This document shows positions 42,231 to 55,168 of a stretch of DNA of 64,000 bases, in pieces. The position numbers and the translations under genes are program-made. Every line of letters starts with the position of its first letter. Positions within the stretch are counted from its first letter, which is position 1. This stretch comes from a bacterium (lineage in GTDB: Bacteria; Pseudomonadota; Alphaproteobacteria; Micavibrionales; UBA2020), in NCBI GenBank assembly GCA_029945425.1, contig JAQSDV010000004.1, positions 558,436 through 622,435 of the forward strand. Direction: 5' to 3'. The notes under the pieces were generated by a model that was given only the letters and a program-made list of their open reading frames with translations, made no database searches and was not told where the DNA came from.

Positions 42231-44762
<2,532 letters not shown>

Positions 44763-44867
44763 TCAATATTTTAGCCCTAAAAAAAGGTGCCGAAAAAGCC
44801 CTTGATTTCAGGCACTTGTAGATTTCCAGAATCTGGCATTTGAGCGGCTATCCGAAAGGGGCGTTTT

Positions 44868-45785
44868 TTAGCGCGTAGAAGCGAGCGCGAGCAGCACCGC
44901 GCAGGCGACAATTCCCATCCCCGGCCATACCGCAGCCTCTTCCTTGTGCTTCGCAGCCATGTAGAACAGGGCGATAAAAACGGGCGTGCTGAGATTAATG
45001 GCCGCCTGATAGGACGGGTTCGCCGTGAAGGCCATAGCGTAATTCTTGAAGATCATATGGCAGAGCCACGCGGCCGACAGCAGCAGCACGGCCTTTAACA
45101 TTTTCGTGTTCACCCAGCTGACCGTCGTCGACGGGCCGATGCCGCGATAAAGCGCATAGCCGCCGATGAGGAACACCGCGATCACAGACTGTACATACAT
45201 GTAGCCGTAAACCGCGCCTTCAAGCGGACCGTGATCCATCGCGTATTTGTTCAGCACGGTCGTGAGCGTATAGCCCGCAAGCGCAGGTGCAGTATAGATC
45301 AACGCCGATTTTGTGACCTCGCATTTGTTCAGACGCATGGCGAAGTACACGCAGCCCACAAGCGCGGCAAGAATAGCGCCGGTGTTCAGCGGACGCTCGG
45401 CATATTTCATCAACAGGCCGGGGTCGAAGAAAAACCACAGCAGGAAGGCGCACCAGACCGTGACCGGCTGTACGCGGCTGACAACGCCGCCGCCATAGGT
45501 GGCACTGGCGTTGAAAATACGGATATCGGAGAAGGTGCCGACCAATACAGTTACCAGCACCGCCGCATAGAACCGAGGATCCGTCGGCAATTCGACATAG
45601 AGCATCATCGGCGTCATCGCGACGACGATAACGACGCGCATCCAGAATACCAGCAGGTGCCCCGGCTGTTTCATGTACTGGTTGACGAGGTAGAAACCGG
45701 CCGAGAAGACGGCGGCGATCAGCGACGCATACACCCAGCCCCAGCCGCTCATGAATTCGTGGAAGCCCGCGCCGGTATGAATCAT
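44868..45785 (-). CDS. DMT-superfamily (EamA-like) membrane transporter
   Basis: 305 residues with about ten hydrophobic helices in two five-helix halves, the pattern of drug/metabolite transporters ('VYASLIAAVFSAGFYLVNQY' at the start; 'AAINLSTPVFIALFYMAA' in the second half). A conserved substrate is not deducible. Its start overlaps the recF stop by 4 bases (ATGA), so it is co-transcribed with recF, an unusual insertion between recF and gyrB. Confidence 0.75.
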   Translation of the reverse strand: MIHTGAGFHEFMSGWGWVYASLIAAVFSAGFYLVNQYMKQPGHLLVFWMRVVIVVAMTPMMLYVELPTDPRFYAAVLVTVLVGTFSDIRIFNASATYGGGVVSRVQPVTVWCAFLLWFFFDPGLLMKYAERPLNTGAILAALVGCVYFAMRLNKCEVTKSALIYTAPALAGYTLTTVLNKYAMDHGPLEGAVYGYMYVQSVIAVFLIGGYALYRGIGPSTTVSWVNTKMLKAVLLLSAAWLCHMIFKNYAMAFTANPSYQAAINLSTPVFIALFYMAAKHKEEAAVWPGMGIVACAVLLALASTR

Positions 45786-46942
45786 TTCGCCACGGACTCC
45801 AGCATCGGTTTTGCCGTCACGGTTGCGCCTTCGACATGGTAAAACCGCGCGCTGCTTTTCAGCTGGCTGAAGATGGCGGGATCGGTGCCGGTCAGGAAAA
45901 CCTGCCCATCGAGCGCCATCAGGATCGTGAACAGCTCATCACGGCGCGCATCATCAAGATGTGCCGCGACTTCATCGAGCAGCAAAACGGGCACGAAGCC
46001 TTTTTCGCCCCGCATCATCAAGGCGTGGGCCAGCACGATTGCCAGCAGCAAACCCTTTTGCTCGCCGGTCGAGCATTGGTCGGCTGGCATATCTTTTGCC
46101 GCATACCGCACAAGGAAATCGCTGCGCTGCACGCCTTCATGCGATTTGCCGCTATGGGCGTCCAGACCGCGCGATTGCTTGAAGCGTTCTTTCAACGCCT
46201 CTTCAACGGCAAGTGCGGGGTGTTGCTGTATCTCGCCTTCCGTCCAGCCGGAGAGCGAGATATAGGGCAGCGGAAACAGCGTGCGTCCTTCACCCAGCTG
46301 CGCGACATAGTGTGCGAGGCGCGACAAAAGATTGAGACGTGATGCAGCAATGCAAACCGCATCCGCCGCCAATTGAGTTTCCAGCGCATCGAGCCAGCGC
46401 GGATCGCTGTGGCGGTGTTCGGTCAGAAGTTTCAACCGTTCACGCAGGTTGGTATCGTAATGATTGAGACGCGTGACATGGCCCGGTTCGAACGCATAGA
46501 CAAGGCGGTCGAAAAACTTGCGGCGTGACGATGCGCCCTCCAGAAACAGCCTGTCCATCTGCGGTGTCAGCCAGACGCAAGACATAAAAGACGACAGTTC
46601 GTTCTGCGCCTTTGCTTCCTTGCCCTGAATACGCACGACGCGGCGTTTGTAATTACGGTCGAGGCCGGTGCCGAGGCGCACGCTCAACCCGCTGGCGGTT
46701 TCCACTTCGGCGGATACCGCCCAGAGGTCTTCCGCGCCCGCATTGCGGTTTTTCATTTCCAGCAAGTCCGCGCCGCGCAACCCCTTGCCGGGGATCAGCA
46801 GGCTGACGGCTTCGAGGATATTGGTTTTGCCCGCACCATTCGAACCCGTGAAGACAGCCATACGCGCCCCCGCAAGATCAAGGCGCAGCGTTTCATAGCC
46901 GCGGAATTGGGTCAGGTTGAGTTTTTGCAGGAGCAGGGGCAC
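45782..46942 (-). CDS. recF: DNA replication/repair protein RecF
   Basis: 386 residues. 'NLTQFRGYETLRLDL' start, Walker A 'GSNGAGKTNILEAV' (about 33-46), signature 'CSTGEQKGLLLAIVLAHAL' (about 285) and Walker B 'VLLLDEVAAHLD' (about 320-331): an SMC-type ATPase. It loads RecA with RecOR at gaps in single-stranded DNA. It follows dnaN by about 130 bases and overlaps the transporter gene. Typical length. Confidence 0.96.
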   Translation of the reverse strand: MPLLLQKLNLTQFRGYETLRLDLAGARMAVFTGSNGAGKTNILEAVSLLIPGKGLRGADLLEMKNRNAGAEDLWAVSAEVETASGLSVRLGTGLDRNYKRRVVRIQGKEAKAQNELSSFMSCVWLTPQMDRLFLEGASSRRKFFDRLVYAFEPGHVTRLNHYDTNLRERLKLLTEHRHSDPRWLDALETQLAADAVCIAASRLNLLSRLAHYVAQLGEGRTLFPLPYISLSGWTEGEIQQHPALAVEEALKERFKQSRGLDAHSGKSHEGVQRSDFLVRYAAKDMPADQCSTGEQKGLLLAIVLAHALMMRGEKGFVPVLLLDEVAAHLDDARRDELFTILMALDGQVFLTGTDPAIFSQLKSSARFYHVEGATVTAKPMLESVAK

Positions 46943-47007
46943 AGGGGGCGCTTTCGTTCCTTATATTTTATAGGCTTTCTGTACCGGAAAGCCAGAAGGC
47001 GCGCAAA

Positions 47008-47046
47008 AAAAAACGGGCACATTTAATGGATGTGCCCGTTTTTTTT
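47008..47046 (-). terminator. Rho-independent terminator between dnaN and recF
   Basis: AAAAACGGGCACA pairs with TGTGCCCGTTTTT around a 9-base loop, with A/T tracts on both sides, so it could act in both directions. It lies just beyond the dnaN stop at 47072. Confidence 0.85.
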
Positions 47047-47071
47047 AAAACTGTGGTCTGTTAGACGCGCA

Positions 47072-48193
47072 TTACACACGCATCGGCATCAGGACATACA
47101 GCGACGAATTGTCGGCGATGTCCTGAATGATGGTGGGCGATGCGGGGTCGGACAGCGAAATGCGGCAGCCTTCGCCCTCGATCTGACGGGTAACATCCAT
47201 CAGGTAGGCGGAGTTGAAGCCGATTTCCATTGCGCCCGAATTGAAGCGCACTTCGATTTCTTCGGAGGCCGAACCGCTGTCCGGCGAATTGGCCGAGAGC
47301 GTCATGGTCTTGCCGTTCAGCGTCAGCTTCACAGCACGGGATTTTTCCGAGCTGATGGTCGATACGCGGTCGACAGCCGATGCAAATGCCGCGGGATTGA
47401 CCTCAAGGAACTTGTCGTTGTTCTTGGGGATCACGCGTTCGTAATCGGGGAAGGTGCCGTCGATCAGCTTCGTCGTCATCGTGACGTGGTCGAAGCTGAA
47501 TTTCAGCTTGTTGTCGGACAGGCCGATTTCGATGCTGTCGCCCGCTTCATCGATCAGCTTGCGGATTTCGTTGATTGCCTTGCGCGGAATAATCACGCCA
47601 GGCATGTCTTTTGCGCCTTCCGGCAGCGGCATTTCAAAGCGCGCGAGGCGATGGCCGTCGGTTGCAACCGCGCGCAGGACGGATACGCCGTCGCTTTCGG
47701 CTGCATGCAGGTAGATGCCGTTCAGGTAATAGCGGGTTTCTTCGTTCGAGATCGCAAAGCGCGTGCGGTCGATCAGCGTGCGCAGGTCTGCTGCGGGAAC
47801 GGAGAAGCTGTAGGAGAATTTTTCGGTCGAGCCCATTTTCGGGAAGTCTTCCGTCGGCAGGCAGCCGAGGCGGAAGGTGGATTTGCCAGCCTTCACCAGC
47901 AGCGTCGTCTCGCCGGCGCCGGTCGTGAATTCAACGGTCGAGGCATCGGGCAGTTTGCGCACGATGTCATAGAGCGTGTGGGCGGGGACGGTCGTGGCGC
48001 CGGGGGCGGAGGCATGTGCCGAAACCGATTCAACGATTTCGAGATCCATGTCGGTCGTCGTGAGCGACAGCGAGTCTTTTTCCGCGCGCAGCAGGACGTT
48101 TGCCAAAATTGGAATAGTGTTCCGGCGTTCGACCACGCTATGGACGTGGTTCAGGGAGCGGAGCAAATCGGCGCGATCAATGGTGAATTTCAT
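47072..48193 (-). CDS. dnaN: DNA polymerase III beta sliding clamp
   Basis: 373 residues from ATG 48193 (MKFTIDRADLLRSLNHVHSV), with AAGGGATGG upstream; a longer in-frame ATG at 48205 has its ribosome site too close. Clamp signatures are 'VVERRNTIPILANVLL', 'PTEDFPKMG', 'ATDGHRLARFEMPL' and C-terminal 'YVLMPMRV'. It makes the ring that tethers polymerase III. First gene of the group; a TATAAT-like box precedes it. Confidence 0.98.
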   Translation of the reverse strand: MKFTIDRADLLRSLNHVHSVVERRNTIPILANVLLRAEKDSLSLTTTDMDLEIVESVSAHASAPGATTVPAHTLYDIVRKLPDASTVEFTTGAGETTLLVKAGKSTFRLGCLPTEDFPKMGSTEKFSYSFSVPAADLRTLIDRTRFAISNEETRYYLNGIYLHAAESDGVSVLRAVATDGHRLARFEMPLPEGAKDMPGVIIPRKAINEIRKLIDEAGDSIEIGLSDNKLKFSFDHVTMTTKLIDGTFPDYERVIPKNNDKFLEVNPAAFASAVDRVSTISSEKSRAVKLTLNGKTMTLSANSPDSGSASEEIEVRFNSGAMEIGFNSAYLMDVTRQIEGEGCRISLSDPASPTIIQDIADNSSLYVLMPMRV

Positions 48194-48247
48194 GACGAAA
48201 ACCATCCCTTAAATTCTGTTATGCAGCTTATGTAGTGTAATGGTGAA

Positions 48248-48253
48248 ATTATA
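48248..48253 (-). promoter_or_regulatory. Likely -10 box of dnaN
   Basis: TATAAT on the minus strand, 55 bases before the dnaN start, in an AT-rich stretch. The -35 is weak. Confidence 0.4.
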
Positions 48254-48354
48254 GCAACAGCGCGATTCGAAATCACGCGAAAAAGCGCGCCGTTAAAGGG
48301 TTTTCAGCGATTCCTGCGTACGATTCAGGCTATGCGAAAACACCATTATTATGG

Positions 48355-49254
48355 TTATTTACGCGCCTTTTTGAGACGATAAAGTTCGGGGTCGGCGATG
48401 ACCGGCACGAGTGATTGCAGGAAAATTTCCGCCCACTTGCGTGCGCCTGCCTTGGTACCCACCAGATCTTGTCTGAACTCGACGATCACATAGGGCAACC
48501 CGCGTGCTTCGGCATGGGTGCTGATGGTGTTTTTGGTCACGTTCGACGCCTTCAGCGAATAGGGCTCGTTATCGCCGATGCGCAGGTCGGGGTTGTTCTT
48601 GCGCAAGGATTCAACCAGACGCTTTGCAATGCCCTCTTCCTTGTTCCACAGCACGCCGATATGCCACGGACGCTTGAAGCCGTCCATTTCGGGCGTAAAG
48701 CTATGCAGCGACAGTAGCAACGGCGCAACGCCCTTGTCGATATGGCGTTTCAGCTGTGCGTTGAGCACCTTGTGATAGGGATAAAAAATTTCGGCTAGGC
48801 GCTGTTTTTTCTGCGCCGGTTTCAGGCCTTCATTCGCGGGAATGCGGATATGGTCGGATTCCGCGCGCATGCATTCGGGTGCGTCTTCACCCCTGTTCAG
48901 GTCGACGACGAGGCGCGAATAATTGGCGAGTACCAGCGCGGCATCCATTTTCTTCGACAGGTAATACCCGATATCTTCGGTGCCCGGATCCCAGGCGATG
49001 TGTTTTTTGAGGTCGGCCTTGGACAGACCCAAACTGCCCAGCGCCTTCGGCACGCGGTTGCTGGCATGGTCGCAAACGATGACGCATTTGGCCTTGCCGC
49101 GCAGGTTTTCGACGCGTACAGGCGCAGGTTCACCCCTGCCCAGCAGTTTCGAGGGCTTTTTCGGCGTTTTTACGCGGGTTTTAGCGGATTTTTTGACTGT
49201 TTTCTTGGCTTGAGCTGCTTTTTTTTTCATTTTTTCTTGTTTTCTAGACGACAT
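48355..49254 (-). CDS. N-formylglutamate amidohydrolase-like protein
   Basis: About 299 residues if ATG 49254 is used; start uncertain since several ATGs exist (49278, 49254, 49230) and none has a clear ribosome site. A Lys-rich disordered N-terminus (about 45 residues) precedes the domain with 'VIVCDHASNRVPKALG', 'IAWDPGTEDIGYYLS', 'LANYSRLVVDLNR' and 'HSFTPEMDG', typical of the FGase family of zinc hydrolases (histidine degradation and related). Its start overlaps the end of rodA, so it probably is the last gene of the rod-shape operon. Confidence 0.8.
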   Translation of the reverse strand: MSSRKQEKMKKKAAQAKKTVKKSAKTRVKTPKKPSKLLGRGEPAPVRVENLRGKAKCVIVCDHASNRVPKALGSLGLSKADLKKHIAWDPGTEDIGYYLSKKMDAALVLANYSRLVVDLNRGEDAPECMRAESDHIRIPANEGLKPAQKKQRLAEIFYPYHKVLNAQLKRHIDKGVAPLLLSLHSFTPEMDGFKRPWHIGVLWNKEEGIAKRLVESLRKNNPDLRIGDNEPYSLKASNVTKNTISTHAEARGLPYVIVEFRQDLVGTKAGARKWAEIFLQSLVPVIADPELYRLKKARK

Positions 49255-50374
49255 CGAGACCACGGCGCGAGAATTTGACGTCACGATGGACATGGGCCGA
49301 CATCAAAAGACCGAAGCCGAACAACACCGAGAGCATCACCGTGCCGCCATGCGACACCAGTGCCAGCGGCACACCCACCACCGGCAAAAGTCCCATGACC
49401 ATACCTGTGTTAATGAAAATATAAAGGGAAAAATTGACGACGATGCCGGCGACCAGCAGCCGCCCGAACTGGTTCTGGCAGCGGAACGCCATGATATAGC
49501 CATAGGCGATAATCAGCCCCAGCAGCGTGAAAAGCGCAAGACCGCCGACCAGCCCCCATTCTTCGGTGAACAGGGTGAAGATAAAGTCGGTCTGCTTCTC
49601 GGGCAGGAAGTTCAGGTGGCTTTGCGTGCCGTGCAGGAACCCTTTGCCGAAAACGCCGCCCGATCCCAGCGCGATTTTCGACTGGGTAATGTGGTAACCG
49701 GCGCCCAGCGGGTCGCTTTCGGGATCAAGGAAAATCAGGACGCGTTTTTTCTGATAGTCGTGCAACAGGTGCCACAGGACAGGCAGGGCCGCGACACCCG
49801 CGCCCGCGACCAGGAGGAACATCCAGTAGGACACCCCCGCCAGAAAAAACATTGCCCCCGCCGCGCCGATCAGCGATACCGCGGTGCCAAGATCCGGCTG
49901 CACCAGAACGAGCATCACAGGCAGCGCAAGGATGCCAAGCGGCACGATCAGGAAAAAAGGGTTCTTCACATCCTCGGCCGTCGCACCGTGGAAGAAGCGG
50001 GCGAGCGCGAGGACGATAGCGATCTTCATCGGTTCCGACGGCTGGAGCTGCAAAAATCCGAGATCGATCCAGCGCTGCGCGCCCATGCTGCTATGTCCCT
50101 TGATGTCGACATAAATCAGCAACACGACAACGAAACCGAAAATCACATAGGCGAATTTCATCCAGATGCGGATATCGATCATGGCGGTGACGATCAGCCC
50201 GCACATGCCAATCACGAAACGCATCATCTGTTTTCCGGCCCAGGGCTCGATATTGCCGCCCGCAGCGGAATAGAGGGAAACGAAACCCACACAGGCCGTC
50301 ATGGTGATCAGCAGCATGAAGGGCCAGCTGATCGACAGAAGCTTGTCATACATGTTCATATTTTCGCGGCGCAT
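49244..50374 (-). CDS. rodA: Peptidoglycan glycosyltransferase RodA
   Basis: 376 residues with ten or so hydrophobic helices, SEDS family. Marks: 'IDLGFLQLQPSEPMKIAIVL' (about 105-124), 'PDLGTAVSLIGAA' (about 160) and 'LPVVGVPLALVSHGGTVML' (about 330). It polymerises glycan strands with PBP2 during elongation. It starts 4 bases after the mrdA stop, and overlaps the amidohydrolase-like gene. Confidence 0.96.
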   Translation of the reverse strand: MRRENMNMYDKLLSISWPFMLLITMTACVGFVSLYSAAGGNIEPWAGKQMMRFVIGMCGLIVTAMIDIRIWMKFAYVIFGFVVVLLIYVDIKGHSSMGAQRWIDLGFLQLQPSEPMKIAIVLALARFFHGATAEDVKNPFFLIVPLGILALPVMLVLVQPDLGTAVSLIGAAGAMFFLAGVSYWMFLLVAGAGVAALPVLWHLLHDYQKKRVLIFLDPESDPLGAGYHITQSKIALGSGGVFGKGFLHGTQSHLNFLPEKQTDFIFTLFTEEWGLVGGLALFTLLGLIIAYGYIMAFRCQNQFGRLLVAGIVVNFSLYIFINTGMVMGLLPVVGVPLALVSHGGTVMLSVLFGFGLLMSAHVHRDVKFSRRGLDVV

Positions 50375-50377
50375 GGG

Positions 50378-52306
50378 CTACTGCCTTTTCTTGCGCTGTT
50401 TGCGCGGCGCAGGTTTTTTCGCTGTTTCGCCACTGGCGGCAGCCGCCTCGACCGCTTCGTCGACCGTGTGGATGCGGTGGGGCGAGCGTTTCTGGATCGC
50501 CAGCAGGATATCGCGAGCGATAGGCGCTGCCGCCTTCGCCCCGCCCACACCGTGCTCGACAATCACCGCCGTCACATAGCGCGGTGCCTCGACAGGCCCG
50601 TAGCCGACGAACAATGCGTGGTGACGCCAGCGCCATGGCAGCGTTTCGTTCTTGATGCCCTGCGCACGCATGGCGGCGGTGATACGGCGTACCTGCGCCG
50701 TGCCGGTCTTGCCGCCCATGGAATAGGGCTCCTCGGTGATGCGTGATCCCTTGGCCGTGCCCCGTTCGCTGTTCACAACGCCGTCCATGCCACGCATGAT
50801 GATGGCAAGATGCCCAGGGTTCAGGCCGATATGTTTCCATTCGGGGATCTGGCTGCCTTTTTCCTCGATCGTGCGCACGAGGACAGGTTTCACGGCCTTG
50901 CCGCCGTTCACTAGGCGCGCGGTCATCGTCGCCAGTTGCAACGGCGTCGTCAGCGTGTGGCCCTGCCCGATGGCACTGTTGAGCGTCTCGCCCTTGTGCC
51001 ACTGTTCTTTGTAGCGCTTCAGCTTCCACGCGCGGTCGGGAATAATGCCTTCACCTTCGCCGGGCACGTCGAAATCCATCTTCGAGCCAAGCCCAAGGCG
51101 TCGCGCCATTTTCGCGATGGCATCGACGCCGATCCGGTTGCCCATTTCATAGAAGAAGCAGTCACAGGATTGCACCAGCGCGGCTTCAAAACCGACACTG
51201 CCGTGGCCTGCGGGTTTCCAGCAGTGGAATTTATCCCTGCCCAGCATGTAATAACCGGGGCAGAACACATGTGTTGCGGGAGAGACGCCGGCATCGAGCG
51301 CTGCGAGCGCCGTCACCATTTTGAATGTCGAACCCGGGGGATATTGCCCCGCCACCGCCTTGTTCGTCAGGGGGTTGGTTTCATCGGCCAGCAGGCCTTC
51401 CCAGATATCGGCTGGGATGCCGCGGCTGAACAGGTTGGGATCGAAACTGGGATAGGAGCAGAGCGCGTAAACTTCGCCGGTATGCGCATCCATCACGACG
51501 GCGGCGGCGGAGCGTTCCTTTCCCAGCATTTCCTGACATTGCATTTGCAAATCGGCATCCAGAGTGAGGGTAAGCCGGTGGCCCTTTTTGGGGTCAAGGC
51601 GCGACAGTTCGCGGATTTCGCGGCCCACGACGTTGACTTCGGCCTGAATTTTTCCGGCAGTGCCGCGCAGTTCCGCGTCGAATTTTTTCTCGACGCCCGT
51701 CTTGCCGATGCGGAAACCCGGGATCGTCATGACGGGATTTTTTTCTTTGGTTTCCTCCGCCGCCAGCTCCGCCTCGCTCACGCGGCCGACATAGCCGATG
51801 ATATGCGCGGTCGCAAGGCCGAGCGGGTAGGAGCGGATTTCACCTTCTTCGGTCGACACGCCCGGCAGATCGGGGAAGTTCTGCTCGACCATCGCCATGT
51901 CTTCCCAGGTGAGGTTTTCCTTCACCAGGATCGGCGTGAACGGACGCACTTTTCCAAGCTCCAGCAGCACGGCCTGCTTGTCATCCTCTGTCACGGGAAT
52001 AAGCTTCGACAGGCGGTCGAGCGTTTCCTCCACGTCATTCGCCTGTTCGGGCACGAGGAAGGTGCGGAAGTTTTGCGTGTTGATCGCGAGCGGCACGCCG
52101 AAGCGGTCCATGATCTCGCCGCGGCCGGCGGAGACAAGGCGGAGCGAAATACGATTTTTGTCGGAAAGCGTCTGGAAGCGTTCCTGCTCCACCACCTGCA
52201 AATATCCAAGGCGGGTTGCCAGCACGCCGAACAGCGAGGTTTGCACCGCGCCAATGATCAAGGCGCGGCGGGAGAATTCTTTATATCTCTCCATATCCCG
52301 GTTCAT
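50378..52306 (-). CDS. mrdA: Penicillin-binding protein 2 (transpeptidase)
   Basis: 642 residues. N-terminal hydrophobic anchor (about 15-33), dimerisation domain, then transpeptidase motifs: SxxK in 'PPGSTFKMVTAL' (about 325), SxD in 'QSCDCFFYEMG' (about 380) and KTG in 'GGKTGTAQVRR' (about 536). Crosslinks peptidoglycan in the elongasome with RodA. It ends in a basic 'KKPAPRKQRKKRQ' tail. Upstream is mreD, downstream rodA. Confidence 0.96.
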   Translation of the reverse strand: MNRDMERYKEFSRRALIIGAVQTSLFGVLATRLGYLQVVEQERFQTLSDKNRISLRLVSAGRGEIMDRFGVPLAINTQNFRTFLVPEQANDVEETLDRLSKLIPVTEDDKQAVLLELGKVRPFTPILVKENLTWEDMAMVEQNFPDLPGVSTEEGEIRSYPLGLATAHIIGYVGRVSEAELAAEETKEKNPVMTIPGFRIGKTGVEKKFDAELRGTAGKIQAEVNVVGREIRELSRLDPKKGHRLTLTLDADLQMQCQEMLGKERSAAAVVMDAHTGEVYALCSYPSFDPNLFSRGIPADIWEGLLADETNPLTNKAVAGQYPPGSTFKMVTALAALDAGVSPATHVFCPGYYMLGRDKFHCWKPAGHGSVGFEAALVQSCDCFFYEMGNRIGVDAIAKMARRLGLGSKMDFDVPGEGEGIIPDRAWKLKRYKEQWHKGETLNSAIGQGHTLTTPLQLATMTARLVNGGKAVKPVLVRTIEEKGSQIPEWKHIGLNPGHLAIIMRGMDGVVNSERGTAKGSRITEEPYSMGGKTGTAQVRRITAAMRAQGIKNETLPWRWRHHALFVGYGPVEAPRYVTAVIVEHGVGGAKAAAPIARDILLAIQKRSPHRIHTVDEAVEAAAASGETAKKPAPRKQRKKRQ

Positions 52307-52357
52307 GGGGGCATATTACAGAAGCAGCGCGGCAATTTAAACGGGTTTCGACGGCCG

Positions 52358-52900
52358 TTATTCGCGTTCTGCGAGGCTTTTGTTAAAGGCCGATAGCGGC
52401 AGGACGATCAGGGGGAAAATCGCGGCCGTCATGACAACGCTGGTCAATACGGGTTTTAGGGAGCCGAGGGCGAAGTGCTGGTTGAAACCCGAATAGATAA
52501 GCCATTGAAACAACCCCGCCCCGAGGCTGACCAGCGCAAGGCCCATCCAGAGCACGATGAAGCCCTGACCGAGCACGAATTTGCGCTGGCGGCGCGTGCC
52601 CCACTGAACGATCAGCAGCGTCATGGCATTCAGGCCGAGTGGAAAACCGCCCATGAGGTCGAACGCAATGCCGACGATAAAGGTCGCAATCGGCGACAAA
52701 GTGGAGGGGCGCATGATCGCCCAGTAGTAAATCGCCATCAGCATGAAGGATGGGCGTATTTCGCCGAAATGACCGATTTTGAAGGGGAAGGTCGACAGTA
52801 TCAATAGCGCCACGATAAATGCGGCGGTCATCGCCCAGCGGCCGAGCATGCTTGCGGTTGAGCCCTGCCAGCCATCGTCAGCACGGAAAGCCATGCTCAT
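52358..52900 (-). CDS. mreD: Rod shape-determining protein MreD
   Basis: 180 residues, mainly hydrophobic, with about five membrane spans and the MreD stretch 'MAIYYWAIMRPSTLSPIATF' followed by 'GIAFDLMGGFPLGLNAM' (about 72-90). Its start overlaps mreC's stop (ATGA, 52897-52900). Membrane partner of MreC and the cell-wall elongation machinery. Confidence 0.92.
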   Translation of the reverse strand: MSMAFRADDGWQGSTASMLGRWAMTAAFIVALLILSTFPFKIGHFGEIRPSFMLMAIYYWAIMRPSTLSPIATFIVGIAFDLMGGFPLGLNAMTLLIVQWGTRRQRKFVLGQGFIVLWMGLALVSLGAGLFQWLIYSGFNQHFALGSLKPVLTSVVMTAAIFPLIVLPLSAFNKSLAERE

Positions 52901-53793
52901 TTTCTTCTGCTGGAATGCTTGTCGACGGGCGTGCTGATTTCGCCGGTGGAAAGGCCGCGGTCGACATCGGCATTGATCACCTGCACATAGGTGACTTTTT
53001 CAATTTCCGAGAGCGGCTTCACGAAAACGCCTTCCGGACCCACTTCGACAATCACGCCGATTGGCACGTCGGGCGGCAGCTGGCCGCCATCGCCGGATGT
53101 CACGACGCGCTGGCCGACGGTCAGGCCGCTATCGATCGGCAGGCGTTCTAGTTTCAGCAAATCGGTGTTTTTACCCGCCAAAATCGCCTTTGTGCGGGTG
53201 TTCTGGATGGTCACGGGAATGTGGGAGTTCAGGTCGGTCACCAGCAAAACGCGGGCGGAGCGGGTGCCAGCCTCGGTCACGCGGCCGATCAGGCCTTGGC
53301 CGGACATCACAGCGTTGCCCTTGCTGACATGGTCGTTTTCGCCAACGGGCAGCAGGACGCTTTTCACGAACGAACCGCCGGGATCGGACACGACGCGCGT
53401 GGTGACATAGGTCAGCGCGGGGTCTGCCTTGACGTTCAGCAGTTCGCGGAAGGACTGGTTTTCAGCCTGATAGCGCAGCGCATTTTCATACCATTTTTGC
53501 AGCTTGCCGTTTTCTTCGCGCAGCTGCATGTTTTCGGCGCGCAGCTGGCGCAGCGTGGCGATGCCGTCGAAAGAATCCGTCAGCGCGACGAAGGGCTCCG
53601 ACACGGCGGACATGACAGGTGCCATTCTATCGGTGAGTGCGACGCGCATCTGCTCAACCGGCAACGCGTCCATTTTGTGGAAGACCATCAGGGTCGCAGC
53701 CAGCAAAATCAATACGGCAGGCGTAAGACGCGTGCCCAGCGTCCTCATCGGCAGTGACTGCAATACGGATTTATGTGGACGGTGCGTAACCAA
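52897..53793 (-). CDS. mreC: Rod shape-determining protein MreC
   Basis: 298 residues. Hydrophobic anchor near residues 24-42, coiled coil ('ATLRQLRAENMQLREENGKL', about 78-97), then beta domains with 'VISDPGGSFVKSVLLPVGEN'-type sequence, 'GLIGRVTEAGTRSARVLLVTD' and 'GDGGQLPPDVPIGVI'. It scaffolds the elongasome between MreB and penicillin-binding proteins. Its start is 146 bases after mreB's stop. Confidence 0.95.
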   Translation of the reverse strand: MVTHRPHKSVLQSLPMRTLGTRLTPAVLILLAATLMVFHKMDALPVEQMRVALTDRMAPVMSAVSEPFVALTDSFDGIATLRQLRAENMQLREENGKLQKWYENALRYQAENQSFRELLNVKADPALTYVTTRVVSDPGGSFVKSVLLPVGENDHVSKGNAVMSGQGLIGRVTEAGTRSARVLLVTDLNSHIPVTIQNTRTKAILAGKNTDLLKLERLPIDSGLTVGQRVVTSGDGGQLPPDVPIGVIVEVGPEGVFVKPLSEIEKVTYVQVINADVDRGLSTGEISTPVDKHSSRRK

Positions 53794-53831
53794 GCGAGGG
53801 CCTCGAACCCTTAAAAATGAACCCAGACTTA

Positions 53832-53837
53832 ATTATA
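53832..53837 (-). promoter_or_regulatory. Possible -10 box before mreC
   Basis: TATAAT on the minus strand, within the 146-base gap between mreB and mreC. It may add a second promoter for mreCD-mrdA-rodA; the -35 is poor. Confidence 0.35.
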
Positions 53838-53939
53838 GCAAGAATTTCTTAACAAAAGCAAAAGGAAGTTCCGCCCAAGTCGCTGAAACTGTTATTTAAA
53901 ATTGTATCTATCGGGAAAACGAAGCTTAAAGAACGTCCG

Positions 53940-54989
<1,050 letters not shown>

Positions 54990-55030
54990 CTAAAGCCCCT
55001 TGCAGGGAGTTACGGGATGGACGTCAGAGA

Positions 55031-55168
55031 TTACTGCTTGGCTTTCATGCGGGGGTTTTCCTTGTTGATGACGTAAAGGCGCATCTTGCCTTGGCCATCG
55101 CGACGGCGAACCACTTTGTTGTTTTTATCGCGTGTTTTCAGCGATTTCAGAGACGAGGTCTTTTTCAT
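55031..55168 (-). CDS. rpmJ: 50S ribosomal protein L36, cysteine-free long type
   Basis: 45 residues on the minus strand, ATG 55168 to TAA 55031: '[20 protein letters not shown]' followed by '[20 protein letters not shown]' and 'MKAKQ'. The 'SLKSL..R..N..VVRR' and 'YVINK-NPR-KA' pattern is L36 as found in alphaproteobacteria, without zinc-binding cysteines. It is an integral protein of the large subunit. Confidence 0.93.
   Translation of the reverse strand: MKKTSSLKSLKTRDKNNKVVRRRDGQGKMRLYVINKENPRMKAKQ

Noticed and set aside
47030..48235. Plus-strand frame of 401 codons
   Set aside because: Antisense of dnaN.
49286..52396. Two plus-strand frames of 486 codons each
   Set aside because: Antisense of rodA and mrdA; shadow composition.
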